A stretch of 64,000 bases of DNA from Ctenosaura bakeri (GCA_948474755.1 CAOLHI010001138.1:1-64000); one strand, 5' to 3'. Shown: positions 11,244 through 22,720, counted from the first letter of the stretch. Notes: generated from the letters alone by a model not told the origin. Translations and numbers: made by a program.

Positions 11244-13334
11244 TTGATTGGATGTGCTATCAAATTCTCTGTCTCTATGTACTGTTAAGTGGCAGCTGGT
11301 GGCTTCTGTGTCAGTAGAGCAAAGAAACTACTCTGAGGGTTTTTTAAAGAACTTTAAATGAGCTATCCAAAGTACTGAACCTATGTCCTTAAGTAGCTTC
11401 ATCTCCATGGACACTTCCTTTAAAGGAGGCACTGCTAGGCAGGGCCTTGTTCTGATCTAACAGGACTATTGTATTCTTTCAGGTAAAGCACTTCTATGTG
11501 GTTTATTCTATATTTGTTCTATATGTATTAATTAGAGTTTTAAGAAGTAGAATTTTATTTTTTAAAGAAAGCATAACTAGAAGAAGATAGCAGATCAATA
11601 TAAAATGCAGAATAAAAGGCTACCCAGCACTTTGAAACAATAATAGTAGCAATGTATAATGAAAGAAGGAAAAACAAGAGCTAATTCCTGATTCTTTATG
11701 CATGGAACAGATGAATCTAACAACACTCATGCAAATTTTGTATGGAGGAAAATGGAAAAGCATGTCCAGTAACAGCAAAACTATTATAAAATTGTCAGTG
11801 ATCAATAAATACAAGACATGAGGTATTGGGAACACCTAGCAAAGTATAAATCTACATTCTGTTTTGTCTGAACATGAAATACACCCCAGAGCCATCTTGA
11901 CCTTACCTTATCTGCTCCTTCTGGGCTAATGTTTGGATCAAAATAAAGTTATCTTTCAGATTTCACACTTATCTAGATGTTGCAATGCAGATAACAGCTC
12001 AAAATATTTACTCAAGTGCATATAAATTTGTACAGTTTAAGATAAAAAACTTATTTAGAAATGCATAGTTTGAGACAGCATGCATTTAGAAATGTAGTTT
12101 TTGGGACACAGTATGGTAAAAAAAAAATGTAATTGTGACTTCTCTTTTTTTGTTTTTTAAAAAAGTGTTTTAAAGGGAAAAAATCTGCCAAATTAACATA
12201 GAAACAGATGAGAGCAGCATTAGGAATGGAAACATTTGTAACTGACATGGACTGAAATTAGACTTGACCTCCTTAAACTCTCCACATTCAAGTGTACTAC
12301 TGGCACGTGGAGCTTCCATGCCTATACTCACATGTGTTTAGGTTCATGATCCAATATCCCCCAAAACATGGTGTGCTGGATCATGTGGACAGGAGCCTGT
12401 ATATGTTGACTGTGAGCCTACAGCCTCAGAACAAATGGCATCATTGACATACTGAGACTGGTAATGGAGCCTGTAGGTGTTTTCCTATTCGGCCTCTCTG
12501 TGTGTTCTTGGGATCCAAGTGAAGCAGGTGTCCAGGCAGATTAATAAAATATTAAACCTTATTTATAGTAGAATGCTATTTGTTAGCAGCAACGATAGTA
12601 TTCTAAATAAATCACAGGGCTATGGGGGATCTTTGCAGCGATCAATCTGGTAGGTCAGATTTGGGTTCAGATAAGTGTTATAACCCATTTTGAGCAACAG
12701 TGAGCATAATGATTTCACAGAAGGGATTGTTTTGTTTTTGGAAATATGGTTCTTTTTGAATGTGCAGCCTCTTGTAAGCAAACTGGAAATCTCTACACAG
12801 TCCTCCAGCCTCTGAACAACCATCACGGCATGCCCACATGTCTTTGTCCAGGGGCTGATGGTTGATAGTTGCATCTTCTTCCCTGGATGCATAAATGTAG
12901 CCAGAGGCTCCCTGATACAGTTTTGCCTACTCCCAGAAACAGGTTGGCCATGGGGGTGCACCTGGAAGCTGTCTCAGTGCTGTTGTGCACCTGGTGCAGA
13001 ACATATAGCCTCCATCCCCTAGACAAGGAAGAAGACTACTTATTCTTTTAATGTTTACACTCTCATGATTGTATAGTGGTTGGGGGATGGTGGTGTGGTG
13101 CTGATGCTGTGCCAGAGAGTTTTGGTCAGCCCTTGTGCACCAGGGTAAAGGTACTAAGCGAGTGGATACTGGATATTTCTTTGCATAAAAAATTGAAAAG
13201 TACTTTGTTGGTTTAACTGAAGGTTATGCCAGAGTTCACTTCTTACAAGATTCTCATCTTAGTGTACTGTTGCTTATTGTATGATTGGCCAAATCCAAAG
13301 GATGCTCAGCAACGGCTCATTTTCATCCTAGACA
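11244..13334. other. Non-coding stretch, no gene seen
   Basis: No gene, RNA or named repeat. 12780-13050 is richer in GC and mildly self-complementary ('ccatgggggtgcacctgg'), so it may be an old DNA element, but I cannot place its ends. The 113-codon frame at 12620-12961 has no domain. Confidence 0.45.
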
Positions 13335-14090
13335 GAAGTGACTAGTGGGGTACCATAGGGTTATGTCTTGGTCCCAGTGCTACTCAACATCTTTATCAAT
13401 AACTTGGATGAGGGAATAGAGGGCATTCTTATCAAATTGGAAGATACCAAATTAGGAGGGGTAGCTAATACTCCAGAGGACAGGATCAGAATTCAAAGTG
13501 ACCTTAACAGATTAGAGAGCTGGGCCAGAACTAACAAAATGAATGTCGACAGTGAGAAATGTAAGACGCTAACATAGGCAGAAAAAAATGAATGGCATAG
13601 ATATAGGAAAGGCGACACCTGGTTTGGCCACAGTACATGTGAAAGGGATCTAGGAGTCTTAGTGGACCACAAGCTGAAAATGAGTCAGCGGAATGATGCA
13701 GCAGCTAAAAAAGCCAACGCAGTTCTAGGCTGCATCAATAGAGGTATAGTGTCTTGGTCAAGGGAAGTGATAGTACCCACTCTATTCTGCTTTGGTCAGA
13801 CCCCACTTGGAATACTGTATCTAGTTCTGGCCACCACAGTTCAGGAAGGATATTGACAAGCTGGAACATGTCCAGAGGAGGGCCACCAAAAGGATAGATG
13901 GCTGAAAACAATACTCTATGAGGAGCAGCTTAGGGAGCTGGGTATGTTTAACCTCGGGAAGAGAGGGTTAAGAAGGGACATGATAGCTGTACTTAAATAT
14001 TTGTAGGGATGTCATATGGAAGATTGAGCAAGCTTGTTTTCTGCTGCTCCAGGGATTAGGTTTCCTCCAAGAAAACCAGCCCGGTAGAAA
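13335..14090 (+). mobile_element. CR1 LINE fragment, reverse transcriptase C-terminal part, decayed
   Basis: The translated segment at 13368-13577 contains 'VLLNIFINNLDEGIEG' and, after it, 'RIQSDLNRLESWARTNKMNVDSEKCK', which is the CR1 reverse transcriptase region just after the catalytic block and before the thumb. The DNA just upstream reads 'ggggtaccatagggttatgtcttggtccc', the CR1 'GVPQGSVLGP' block with changes. Further on come 'CERDLGVLVDHKLKMSQRNDAAAKKANAVLGCINRG' type sequence (split by stops and shifts) and a run like 'gagcagcttagggagctgggtatgtttaacct'. It lacks endonuclease and most of the catalytic core and has several stops, so it is dead. The matching region in antisense lies near 60190-60570. 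Confidence 0.9.
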
Positions 14091-14607
14091 GTATGAATTC
14101 TGTGGCATTAGAATGCTAACTCTTTTGGGGACGGGAGGAATAGGAAAATTGTGTGTATGTCGGGGAGAGGAGTGAAACAGAATGCCTGGAAATCTGAATA
14201 GCAGCACTTTACACCATAATGCTATGTTGCAGGTGGTGGTTGTATATTAGAATTCTCCATATGATGCCATCAAAATGCTTTTCTTTTCTGTTTACACAAC
14301 TGCATTGGAGTATCAAAATATCCCTGTAACCTGCCCATAGCCTTAGGAGTTCTTGGTTTCTCCCTTACCAATAGCTCAAAAAGAACAGGTTTCTGCTGGT
14401 CTAATCACAAGTGTGGTATCCACTGCCAAGTACCATAACAAAGTAATGCTGTCTCTCACTGATTTTCAGTACAGAACCATAACTTGTTATTCAGTTGAGC
14501 TTTCCTCTGTCAGCACTTTTGCCTTCATTTACTACCCTTTAACAGCCTTACTTTTGGTGGATAAGCTTTGTAAAACACTTTACCAGAACTGTAGATACTC
14601 AAGCTTT
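14091..14607. other. Non-coding stretch, no gene seen
   Basis: Lies between the CR1 remnant and the poly(A)-side end of the older L1. Nothing recognised; a 102-codon frame at 14353-14661 runs into the L1 tail and is not a gene. Confidence 0.5.
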
Positions 14608-15522
14608 TCTTATTATTATTTTATTATTATAAAGAAAAAAGAACAACACATAACAGAATAAAACAAAAACACCATGTGAATAACATAAATATGAAAAAGA
14701 GAAAAATCACAACACAAATAGTTTACATTACTATTTCTCTCCAGATCCTTTATCATTGTATACTTATTCAATATATTATATATCATATTGATTATATATT
14801 TTTATTTCACGTATCTAAATCTCATTCTCCTTGTACTTATTATTGCTATAATAATTTCATTCTTAAATCTATTCCTTTCAACTATATTTAACCTATTGCC
14901 AATATTATATATGATCTTTTTATTAACCATAAACTCTAACCCTAAATGCAAACCCATCCCCAGGGCCAATTATATTTCAGTTTACTCTGCTTCTGAAATT
15001 GTAATTCTTCTTGTGGAGGTGTGACACTTCCCTCTTTTGCTAAAGCCTTTTCTACAAATATTTTTCATATTGCTTCAAAGTCATTCCTTTTCATTATTCC
15101 TTTTTTAACCTTGATTCGACATGTTAACTTATCACTGATCGCAATTTTCCACACTTCTTTATACCAATCCTTTATTTGAAAATCTTCTTGAATTTTCCAT
15201 TTTCTTGATATAATTAGCCTTGCTGCAGTTAATAAATTTGTAATTAACTCCTTCATTGTCTGGATACAATTAACCTTATCAAATATAGATAATAACGCTA
15301 TACTCGGACATATTTGTAAATCAATTCCTGTTATCTCTTTTATCTCTTTAAACACCATTTGCCAAAATTTCTGTACACCTTTACAATTCCACCACAGATG
15401 GATATATGTGCCAATCTCTTGGCAACCCCTCCAACATAACCTTGAATGATTTTTGTCTATGTGGTTTAACCTTACTGGTGTTAGGTACCATCTCCAAACC
15501 AATTTGTAATAATTCTCTTTTA
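14608..15522 (-). mobile_element. Older L1 LINE, 3' portion (split by the younger L1)
   Basis: On the minus strand the 145-codon frame at 15065-15502 is the ORF2 C-terminal region: 'MVWRWYLTPVRLNHIDKNHSRLCWRGC' then 'HLWWNCKGVQKFW', which parallels 'FHRWHLDPVRINKIYK...CWKC...HVWWTC' of the younger L1. The left end is a TTATTATT-rich tract (an A-rich tail on the minus strand) near 14608-14640. The element resumes at 22344 on the other side of the inserted L1. It is an independent, diverged L1 copy. Confidence 0.88.
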
Positions 15523-15542
15523 GCCTTGCGGATAAATTTTTT
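15523..15542. repeat. Target-site duplication, left copy, of the full-length L1
   Basis: GCCTTGCGGATAAATTTTTT here is identical to 22324-22343. The run of T at the L1 3' side fits the usual L1 endonuclease cut at a T-rich site on the bottom strand. Confidence 0.95.
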
Positions 15543-15558
15543 TCCTCTTAATAATATT

Positions 15559-15564
15559 TTTATT
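15559..15564 (-). terminator. Poly(A) signal of the L1
   Basis: AATAAA on the minus strand, about 16 bases before the 3' end of the element, followed by a short A-run that merges with the target-site duplication. Confidence 0.75.
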
Positions 15565-15909
15565 AAAAAAGATAAAACATTCTATTTCCATAATCGATTA
15601 AATTGTTTGCATTTTTTTCCAAGCATATTCAAACTACATAAATACGAACATATTAATATATAGACCTCACCTCAAATTATCCGTTCCAATAATCAAGTCT
15701 ATTTAGGGTCTATGCAATTCCTCCCTCCCCCATCCATCACTTCCTTACTTACTCCAGGGTAAATCTGATCTAAACGCATAATAAAGCAGGTTTCTCTTTA
15801 AATTTTGTTAAACTAAACAGTTTTCTCGCCTCTTAAAGTATTATTTCAACACATTTTTGTAATTAACAATCACCCGTGCCATAACAAAATCATATTTGTT
15901 AAATTTATC
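15565..15909 (-). other. L1 3' UTR
   Basis: AT-rich non-coding part of the L1 after the ORF2 stop. On the plus strand it is T/C-rich ('cctccctcccccatccatcacttcc'), that is, purine-rich on the coding strand, a feature also known from mammalian L1 3' UTRs. Confidence 0.75.
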
Positions 15910-18900
15910 TCATTTTGGGAGCAAAAATTCCTCTACTTGTTTCCACTCTTGTTCATTAATAGCTTGATCCCCGTCACGGATTTTCATTACTAATCTATCC
16001 ATCTCTCGATATTCCATCACTTTTACTTTCCAGTCAGAAATTGGAGGAGTACATGAATTTTTCCATTTGCTGGCATAGAGAATTCTAGCCGCTGTTATCA
16101 TACATAGTAATATTCTCCAGTATTTCTTTCTTTCCTCTGTGTCTATCTTTTGTAAAATATTTAAAAGAAAAATTTCCGGCAATAATGGGATATTGATTTT
16201 TAAGGCCTTTGAAATCAATGTTTGAATTTCCTTCCAATATTTTTTCGCCTTCTCACACGTCCACCACACGTGATAAAACATCCCATTATCTTGATCACAC
16301 TTCCAACATTTTCTGTCTTTTGTTTTGTATATTTTGTTTATTCTAACTGGATCAAGGTGCCATCTGTGAAACATCTTAAAGTAATTTTCTTTCAAATTTT
16401 GGGCAACAGTAAATTTCTGGGTGTCCCGCCAACTCTTCTCCCAATGTTCCAGCTGTATTTCACGACCAATATTCTGCGCCCAAGTGATCATTGGTGTCTT
16501 TATTTGTTCTGGTTCAAGTTCTCTTTCCAGCAAGAACTGATAGATTTTAGAAGTCACGTGGTTCTGCTCAGAAAATATAATTTTTTCAAATACTTTTTCC
16601 TCTTTGCGAAGGTCAAAACCCTCCAACTTCATATCAATCTTAAATCTTTCTGAAAGCTGTCTATGTAAAAACCAGCCGCATTTGAAACCTTCATTTTCCA
16701 ATTCTTCTCTCGTTTTTATTCTGATTCCCGAATTAGCAGTCTTAACTAGTAGATCTTTGTATCTTATTATTTTCTCCTGGGGTTCACGTCGTGCTCCAAA
16801 AAAGGCCTCGTGGGTGGATATCCATAGAGGAATTTGACTGTAATATTTTCTCTTAAATCGCTGCCAATTCATTAAGAGGGATTTTCTAAGATAATGGTTA
16901 AGAAATTCTCTATCAGTTTTCTCCTTATTATACCAAATATAGGCGTGCCAACCCATACGTAGATCGGCACCTTCAAGCTTTAATATGTTCCTTTCTTCCA
17001 AGGTTATCCAGTCTTTAATCCATAGCAAAGCACTTGCCTGATAATAAATTCGCAAATCTGGTACTCCAAGGCCTGCTTTTCCTTTCTTTTCAATAAGCAT
17101 CTTCCATTTAACTCTTGGCTTCTTGTTTTCCCATATGAATTTAGAGATTTCTCTCTGCCAATCAATAAATGGTTTGTCACTTGTAATAATAGGCAAGTTT
17201 TGAAATAAGAAATTCAACTTTGGCAAGACATTCATTTTAATTGCTGCTATTCGGCCGGATAATGATAATCTCAATTGTTTCCATGTAGTGAATAGGTTTT
17301 GAATTTCTTTCCAAATGATTTTGTAGTTATTGTCATATAATTCATTATTCCTTTTAGATATCCAGAAGCCTAAGTATCTAACTTTCTTTTCTATTTTGAA
17401 CCCCGTTCTAGCCGCCAAATCTTTCTGTTCTTCCTGCTTTATGTTCTTTGTTAATATTTTCGTCTTTTCTTCATTGATTTTAAATCCCGCCAGTTTGCCG
17501 AATGACTTTAATTTCGTTATTAAGTTGTCTATGACTGTAGTCGGATCTTCCAGGATTATAACTAAATCATCTGCAAATGCTTGCAGCTTGAATTCATGCC
17601 CTTTCACTTTACAGCCTCTTATACTTGAATCATCTCTGATCATTTTCAGCAATACTTCCAACACCATTATGAATAATAAAGGAGATAGAGGACATCCTTG
17701 TCTTGTCCCCTTCATTATCATAAATTTCTCTGTTCTTTCTCCATTTATGATCAGAGCGGCTTCTTGTTTATTGTAAATCTCTCTTATCCAATTCATATAT
17801 GTCTCACCGAGTTTCATTTCATCCAGCACTTGCATCATAAAATCCCATCTCACGTTATCAAAGGCTTTTTCCGCGTCGATAAAAATCAAAGCTAATTTCT
17901 TCTGGTTGTTCTTCTCATAGTGTTCTATAATATTTAAGATTGTCCGCATATTGTTTTTTAATTGTCTTCCTGGCAGGAAGTCATTTTGCTCTTCTCCTAT
18001 TATATCTTGTAGTACTCTTTTGGTCCTCTCAGCCAAGATACTCATGAAAATCTTGTAGTCTACATTTAGTAGAGATATCGGTCTGTAATTTCCCGGATCT
18101 TTAGGATCTCGACTTTCTTTTAGTATCAGCGAAATTGCAGCTTCCTGCCAGGAATCCGGTTTCCCTCCCTCTGGGATTTGATTGAATAGTTTGAACAAAT
18201 ATGGCAACAAAATTTCTTGCATTTGCTTATAGTAGGCAGCCGTAAAGCCATCTGGGCCCGGCGCTTTAGAAATGCTCTGTTTCTTAATTGCATCTGATAT
18301 TTCCTGTACACTTATTTTAGCGTTTAATATTTTCTGTTGTTCTTCTGAGATTTTAGGTATCTTCTGCTGCTCTATGAAAGCTGTTATCTTACTATTAATC
18401 TTCCTTTCCTTTGCCTTGTAAAGTCGACTGTAGTATCTGTGGAAGACTCGTCTAATCTCTTGCTGATCAGTTATAACTTTTCCCTCTTTATAAACTTCTG
18501 TGATTAGATTCTTTTCTCTTTCTTTTCTCAATTTATAGGCTAACCATTTCCCTGGTTTGTTAGCCTGCTCAAAAAACCTCTGCTTCACTCTTCTCAAATT
18601 CCTATTTATTTCCTCCTGATGTTCAGATTTCAATTGTTCTTGTAACATCTTCAGTTCTGTTCTAATTTGGTAATCTTCTGGATTTTGTCTAATCATGTCT
18701 TCTCTTTGACTTATTTTTTCTATGATTAGTTGATGTTTCTCTTGTCTTCTCTTTTTTAATTCAGTCCCCCATTGAATAAAATGGCCCCTCAAGACTGCCT
18801 TGCTCGCATCCCAAATTGTATGCATTTTAACCTCATCTGTCATATTATTATGGAAGTAATCTTTGTTTGTTTTATCTTTTCCACGTATACTTGATTCTGG

Positions 18901-19663
18901 AAAATTTCATCATTTAACCTCCATCTCATCGGTCTTCTCGACAATTTAATTTCCAATTGTATCGGATGATGATCTGAATGTAGCCTCGGAAGGATTTCCA
19001 TTTCGGATACTTTATTTTGAATTGTATTGGAGATTAGATACATGTCGATTTCGACATGGACTTATGCGTTTCTGAGTAAAATGTATATCCTTTCGTGTGT
19101 CCGTATTTCGTTTTCCAGACATCTTGCAATGACATTGTTTCTAGAAGATTAAAGAATGTTTTTGGAAGTTTACCATGTTGCTTTTGCTCTAATTTCTTTC
19201 CACTTCTATCTTCTTGAGGGTTTTGTACTCCATTAAAGTCCCCACAAAGAAGAAACTGTCCCTGATTATTTTCCTGGGTGTAATTTAATAATTCTTGAAG
19301 TAATTTTTGGTAAAAAGCTTTCTTTCCTTCTGTTGGGGAGTAAACCCCAACTACTAGTACATTCATTTCCGGAAGAACAAGTTCCACTCCCACATAATGT
19401 CCTTGATCATCCTGAAATTTCAGTACTGATTTGTAATTCCGATTTATATACAAGGCTACTCCTTTTTTCTTTTTTTGGGCAGCTGATACATAGCAATTCC
19501 CTAATTTAGGGTTACGAAGATATTTTATGTCTTTATCTTTTATTTTAGTTTCTTGCAGGCAGATCACATCAGCCTTTGTCTTTTCAATGTAATGAAACAC
19601 TAGTCTTCTCTTATAGTTCGAGTTTATCCCTTTAACGTTCCAAGATAGTATTTTAAATGACAT
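15910..19663 (-). pseudogene. L1 ORF2 (endonuclease / reverse transcriptase), two frameshifts
   Basis: Would encode about 1250 residues that nick target DNA and copy the L1 RNA there. The first segment (19663-19034, 209 codons) is the APE-type endonuclease: 'LSWNVKGIN' at 6-14, 'QET' at 37-39, 'YSPTEG' at 108-113 and 'GDFN' at 141-144. A frame change near 19050 moves the reading to 19043-18840, which holds the endonuclease 'SDHHPI' motif. A second change within about 18861-18880 moves it to the 977-codon segment (18843-15910). That part has the reverse transcriptase: 'APGPDGF' near 194, 'FIDAEKAFD' near 321, 'RQGCPLSPLLF' near 381, 'FADD' near 423 and 'YLGFWIS' near 490. At 846-863 lies a C-X2-C-X8-H-X4-C cysteine motif typical of the ORF2 C-terminus. 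The start is the ATG 9 bases after the ORF1 stop. Catalytic residues are kept; only the two shifts inactivate it. Confidence 0.95.
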
Positions 19664-19672
19664 GGTTTTTGA

Positions 19673-20734
19673 TTAGATTTCTTCTTCTTCTACGTAAAGA
19701 TCTTCTATCTCCAACTCTGGATCTTTTAATTCTCTATCCTCCTCTTTTACCTCTGTTTCACTGTTTAAGGAAGTCCGTTCCTGTTCTTCATTATCTTGAT
19801 TTTGATCTGAATGTACTTCTATTAGATTTCCTTCCTGAATCTCCTCCTCCCTTGAACTTGTTTTCTCCACATCATCACGTCTTTTCCTATCTTCTAGTTC
19901 TCTTTTTAGCTTTGTATATAATTCTTCAGCTCTTGTCTTGTTGTTAATACGATATCTTCTTTGCTTGTAAGTAAAGGATAGTCCCTCTATCCTTTCCCAT
20001 TTGTACATTATTCTATGCTTTTGTAAGAGCTGAGTTAATGATTTATAATCTTGTCTCTTCTTGAGAATTTCATAGGGGACATCTTTGAATATCTTTATGA
20101 TCTTCTCTCCAATTTTCAATGGTTTCTCATAGTTGGTTTGAATTATTTGATCTCTTATTTTAGTTCTAGTACAACAAATAACAATATCTCTGGGCCAGCC
20201 CTTTTCTCTTGCAAGATTGGAGCTAGCCCTGAAAATTCTATCTATTTGAAGTTCCATTCTTTCATTGTCTAATCCTATATACGCTGCCAACACAGGAATT
20301 ATCTTTTCATACAAATTTTCCCCTGGGGCCTCTTCCATCCCTCTGAGTTTCACACATCTATCGCGATATCTCAATTCTTGCTGGAGTCTCAATACTTCTT
20401 CTTCTTTTTGTTTATTTTGGAGTATCTCCTTGTCTTTTTCTAAGTAATTAGTCTTCTGCTGAAGTTCTTTGATCTCTCCTTTCATTGTTTTTATTTCCTT
20501 ATTCATAAAGTCCATTCTTTTCCCAATCACATCTATTTCTTTCTTGATCTCTGCTTTGATTTCTGTTCTTGTTTCTTTCATTTCCTGTCTGATTTCTTGT
20601 TTAATTCCTTTAACTTCTTGAAGTATTTTTGCTATTTGTTGACTCATTTCAATTGATGTTCTTCTAGAAGGATCTACTAACTCCAACTGAGTTTGAGTCT
20701 GTGCCTTAGCACCTTTTCTCGTCGTTGCTGCCAT
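19673..20734 (-). CDS. L1 ORF1 protein (RNA-binding, trimeric coiled coil), intact
   Basis: A 353-residue protein that would coat L1 RNA and form the ribonucleoprotein needed for retrotransposition. Residues about 30-122 form a strongly charged heptad-rich coiled coil. About 126-205 is the RRM-like domain ('CVKLRGMEEAPGENLYEKIIPVLAAYIG' begins it; 'RDIVICC' near 182 is a core strand). About 206-275 matches the ORF1 C-terminal domain ('IKIFKDVPYEILKKRQDY', then 'FTYKQRRYRINNKTRAEEL'). The last 70 or so residues are very acidic, an extension that mammalian ORF1p lacks. The start ATG is the first in the frame and opens the only long frame here; the stop is 9 bases before ORF2. I see no frameshift or stop. 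Whether it is expressed cannot be told from sequence. Confidence 0.95.
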   Translation of the reverse strand: MAATTRKGAKAQTQTQLELVDPSRRTSIEMSQQIAKILQEVKGIKQEIRQEMKETRTEIKAEIKKEIDVIGKRMDFMNKEIKTMKGEIKELQQKTNYLEKDKEILQNKQKEEEVLRLQQELRYRDRCVKLRGMEEAPGENLYEKIIPVLAAYIGLDNERMELQIDRIFRASSNLAREKGWPRDIVICCTRTKIRDQIIQTNYEKPLKIGEKIIKIFKDVPYEILKKRQDYKSLTQLLQKHRIMYKWERIEGLSFTYKQRRYRINNKTRAEELYTKLKRELEDRKRRDDVEKTSSREEEIQEGNLIEVHSDQNQDNEEQERTSLNSETEVKEEDRELKDPELEIEDLYVEEEEI

Positions 20735-22323
20735 GTTTCTTGTCTTAATACAAATTTACAGCTTATATCCCCTGTAATTTCCTCCTATTACCAGCAGGAG
20801 GCACCAATGGCTTAATTTCCAAAAGTAGTCTACTTAAGGGTTAAGTATTGTAATCAAGTCTCTGCTTTTGTTCCTGTTATCTAAAAGACCATTAATCTCA
20901 AGGTCACCTTTTGTTACTTCTCCCTCCTCCTACAATTTAAGAAACGCGTATTTTCAATTTTTCTACAGTAAATAGAATTCTCATATGAACAATACAATAT
21001 ACACTATTATGCAGCTACAATTTCTATACAAAGTACTCACTTAATATTATTATATCTATTGTATCTGTTTCTCAATAAACAATAGTAGCTAATATATTGT
21101 AGAACTTCTTGTCTGCTAAAGATCTTATTCAGTTTCTTACATACTCCTTATACCTTACACTTATTTTTTTTTTATAAATGTCTTTTCCCTTCCTCCACCT
21201 CTATTTCCACCCCCTTCGTGTATTTCTTTAGTGTCACAATCAAATAAGCTTGTACAATTTATAAATCTATCATCAAGAACATTTAACACATTTTAGCCTT
21301 CTAAACACATAAACCACCAGTTGCAGCTTAATCTTCACCGTTGTTGCCAATTTTCGGGACTTTAAATCTTGAGTCTCTCTCAGCCTGTCCTTGTAGATTC
21401 TGCCATGTTAGGGTGTTCTCTCGTCCTCTGCACTCTTCGGCGAGCTCAAGCAGAATTTAGCCCTCTGCGAGCTCAAGCCCTTTTCCCTTTCCCCTTAACT
21501 TGATCAATCTTTGTCCTCTCAAATCGCAAAGTTCACAGTTTGTTTTACGAGCTAAATCACACCACTAATAGTCAGTCATTTATAATCGGCACCACATAGT
21601 CATGGGGAGAGGAGAGCGAAAGAAAAAAAGAAGATCCAAAGGAAAATATAAAAGCTTCTCTTCTATTTCGTCTCGCCGGTAGGCTAGAGCGCTTATCAAA
21701 AAAAGGATTCCTCCTCAAAGCTGGAAAATAACTTTATTCCAAGATCCTCTATCTTTTCCATTTAAGTCTTCGCCACCATTGAAGCTCCTAATAAAACAGA
21801 CTTTCTCTTCCTTCGAACTTTCCTATTAATGTCTTAGTCTCCCTCTGTCTTTCCCCGATCTCCTCGTCAGCTGTTTGCTGTATCCTCTCAACAATCTGGC
21901 TCTTTCTTTTCCCTTCTATTTTCTATTTCCCTTTAGCTCGATCCTTAAACCATCGAGGATTTAAAGTTGTTACCCACTGGAGTTCGTTTCAGAGTTCTAT
22001 TTCTAAATTTGGATGTCTATTTCAAAAGGAAAATTTAAAAAAAGTTTCGGACAGCGCTAGTTTCTGGAACCCAGCAACTTACACGCAGACATGAACGCTC
22101 TTCGGTCCCCTCGCCTTCTTCCGACCATCCGAGCTCTCCTGCAGTGCTCTTTAGCCTAGAAGGCGGCAACGGACCCCCGTCGAGCTTCCCTGAACCCCCT
22201 TTACCGGGGGGGTATTCTGCCAGCCGATCTGCCGCTGGATTATCCGCGTGTCGCTGCCACTTCAGCGGGAGTTTCACGCTGAGGTGGCTATCGCGCCGCC
22301 ATTGAAACCCGGAAGTCCTCAAT
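20735..22323 (-). promoter_or_regulatory. L1 5' UTR with internal promoter region
   Basis: About 1.6 kb of non-coding leader. The outermost 270 bases (22060-22323) are far more GC- and CpG-rich than the surroundings. The sequence GCCGCCATTG at 22295-22304, about 20 bases from the 5' end, fits the YY1 core (GCCGCCAT), the same place where human L1 has its YY1 site. That this is the promoter is inferred from position and family knowledge. A 95-codon open frame (22322-22035) lies in it without an ATG at its start and is not called as a gene. Confidence 0.75.
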
Positions 22324-22343
22324 GCCTTGCGGATAAATTTTTT
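22324..22343. repeat. Target-site duplication, right copy, of the full-length L1
   Basis: Identical 20 bases to 15523-15542. Confidence 0.95.
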
Positions 22344-22720
22344 AAATGACGTTGATTCCAGATTTTCCCCCAGTCTTGAATATCTATTTTTGCATTAGTT
22401 CTTCCTCCCATATTTTTCTAAGGTATTCATCTTCATCTTCATCTTTTGACAATATTTTATATATTTCTCTTGTGGTACCCTTCAATATTTCATTTTCTTC
22501 CATATCATCTCTTTGCTTAATCATTTGTTCAAATCTAGTGTATTGTCTAAGATCTTTGTTATTGCTTTTCCAAGTCCTTGTCCACTGCTCTAGCTGAATA
22601 TAATTAAACCATAACATCTTAGTACCCTGCAATCTCTCCTTTATTCTGTCGTTATTTGTCATTATATTCATCCATTCTTTTAACTTTTCTTAGGCTGTAA
22701 TACTATTATTTCAATTTGAA
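22344..22720 (-). mobile_element. Older L1 LINE, ORF2 piece upstream of the insertion
   Basis: The minus-strand frame 22671-22384 reads 'RIKERLQGTKMLWFNYIQLEQW', similar in layout to the region before the cysteine motif of L1 ORF2 ('TPMITWAQNIGREIQLEHWEKSW' in the younger copy). Joined in order with 15522-14608 it forms one diverged, 5'-truncated L1. The outer end near 22700-22730 is approximate. Confidence 0.8.

Larger units (their letters stand above)
15543..22323 (-). mobile_element. Full-length L1 LINE retrotransposon (about 6.8 kb)
   Basis: Read on the minus strand the order is: CpG-rich 5' UTR (22323-20735), ORF1 (20734-19673), a 9-base gap, ORF2 (19663-15910) and a 3' UTR of about 370 bases ending close to an AATAAA. 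It is flanked by a perfect 20-bp duplication and sits inside an older L1 in the same orientation. The 5' end begins close to 'gaggacttccgggtttcaatggcggc', so it is not 5'-truncated. ORF1 is open over 353 codons. ORF2 is disrupted twice by frameshifts but has no in-frame stop over its 977-codon reverse transcriptase part. This points to a fairly young, recently inactivated copy. Confidence 0.96.

Noticed and set aside
13368..13577. Host gene with reverse transcriptase homology
   Set aside because: Sequence order and flanks identify it as a decayed CR1 LINE, not a domesticated gene; stops and shifts follow.
16222..20447. Plus-strand open frames of 60-148 codons across the L1
   Set aside because: They are antisense shadows of the minus-strand ORF1 and ORF2.
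22035..22322. 95-codon frame at the very 5' end of the L1
   Set aside because: No ATG at its start, GC-rich composition, no known domain; it lies in the L1 leader.
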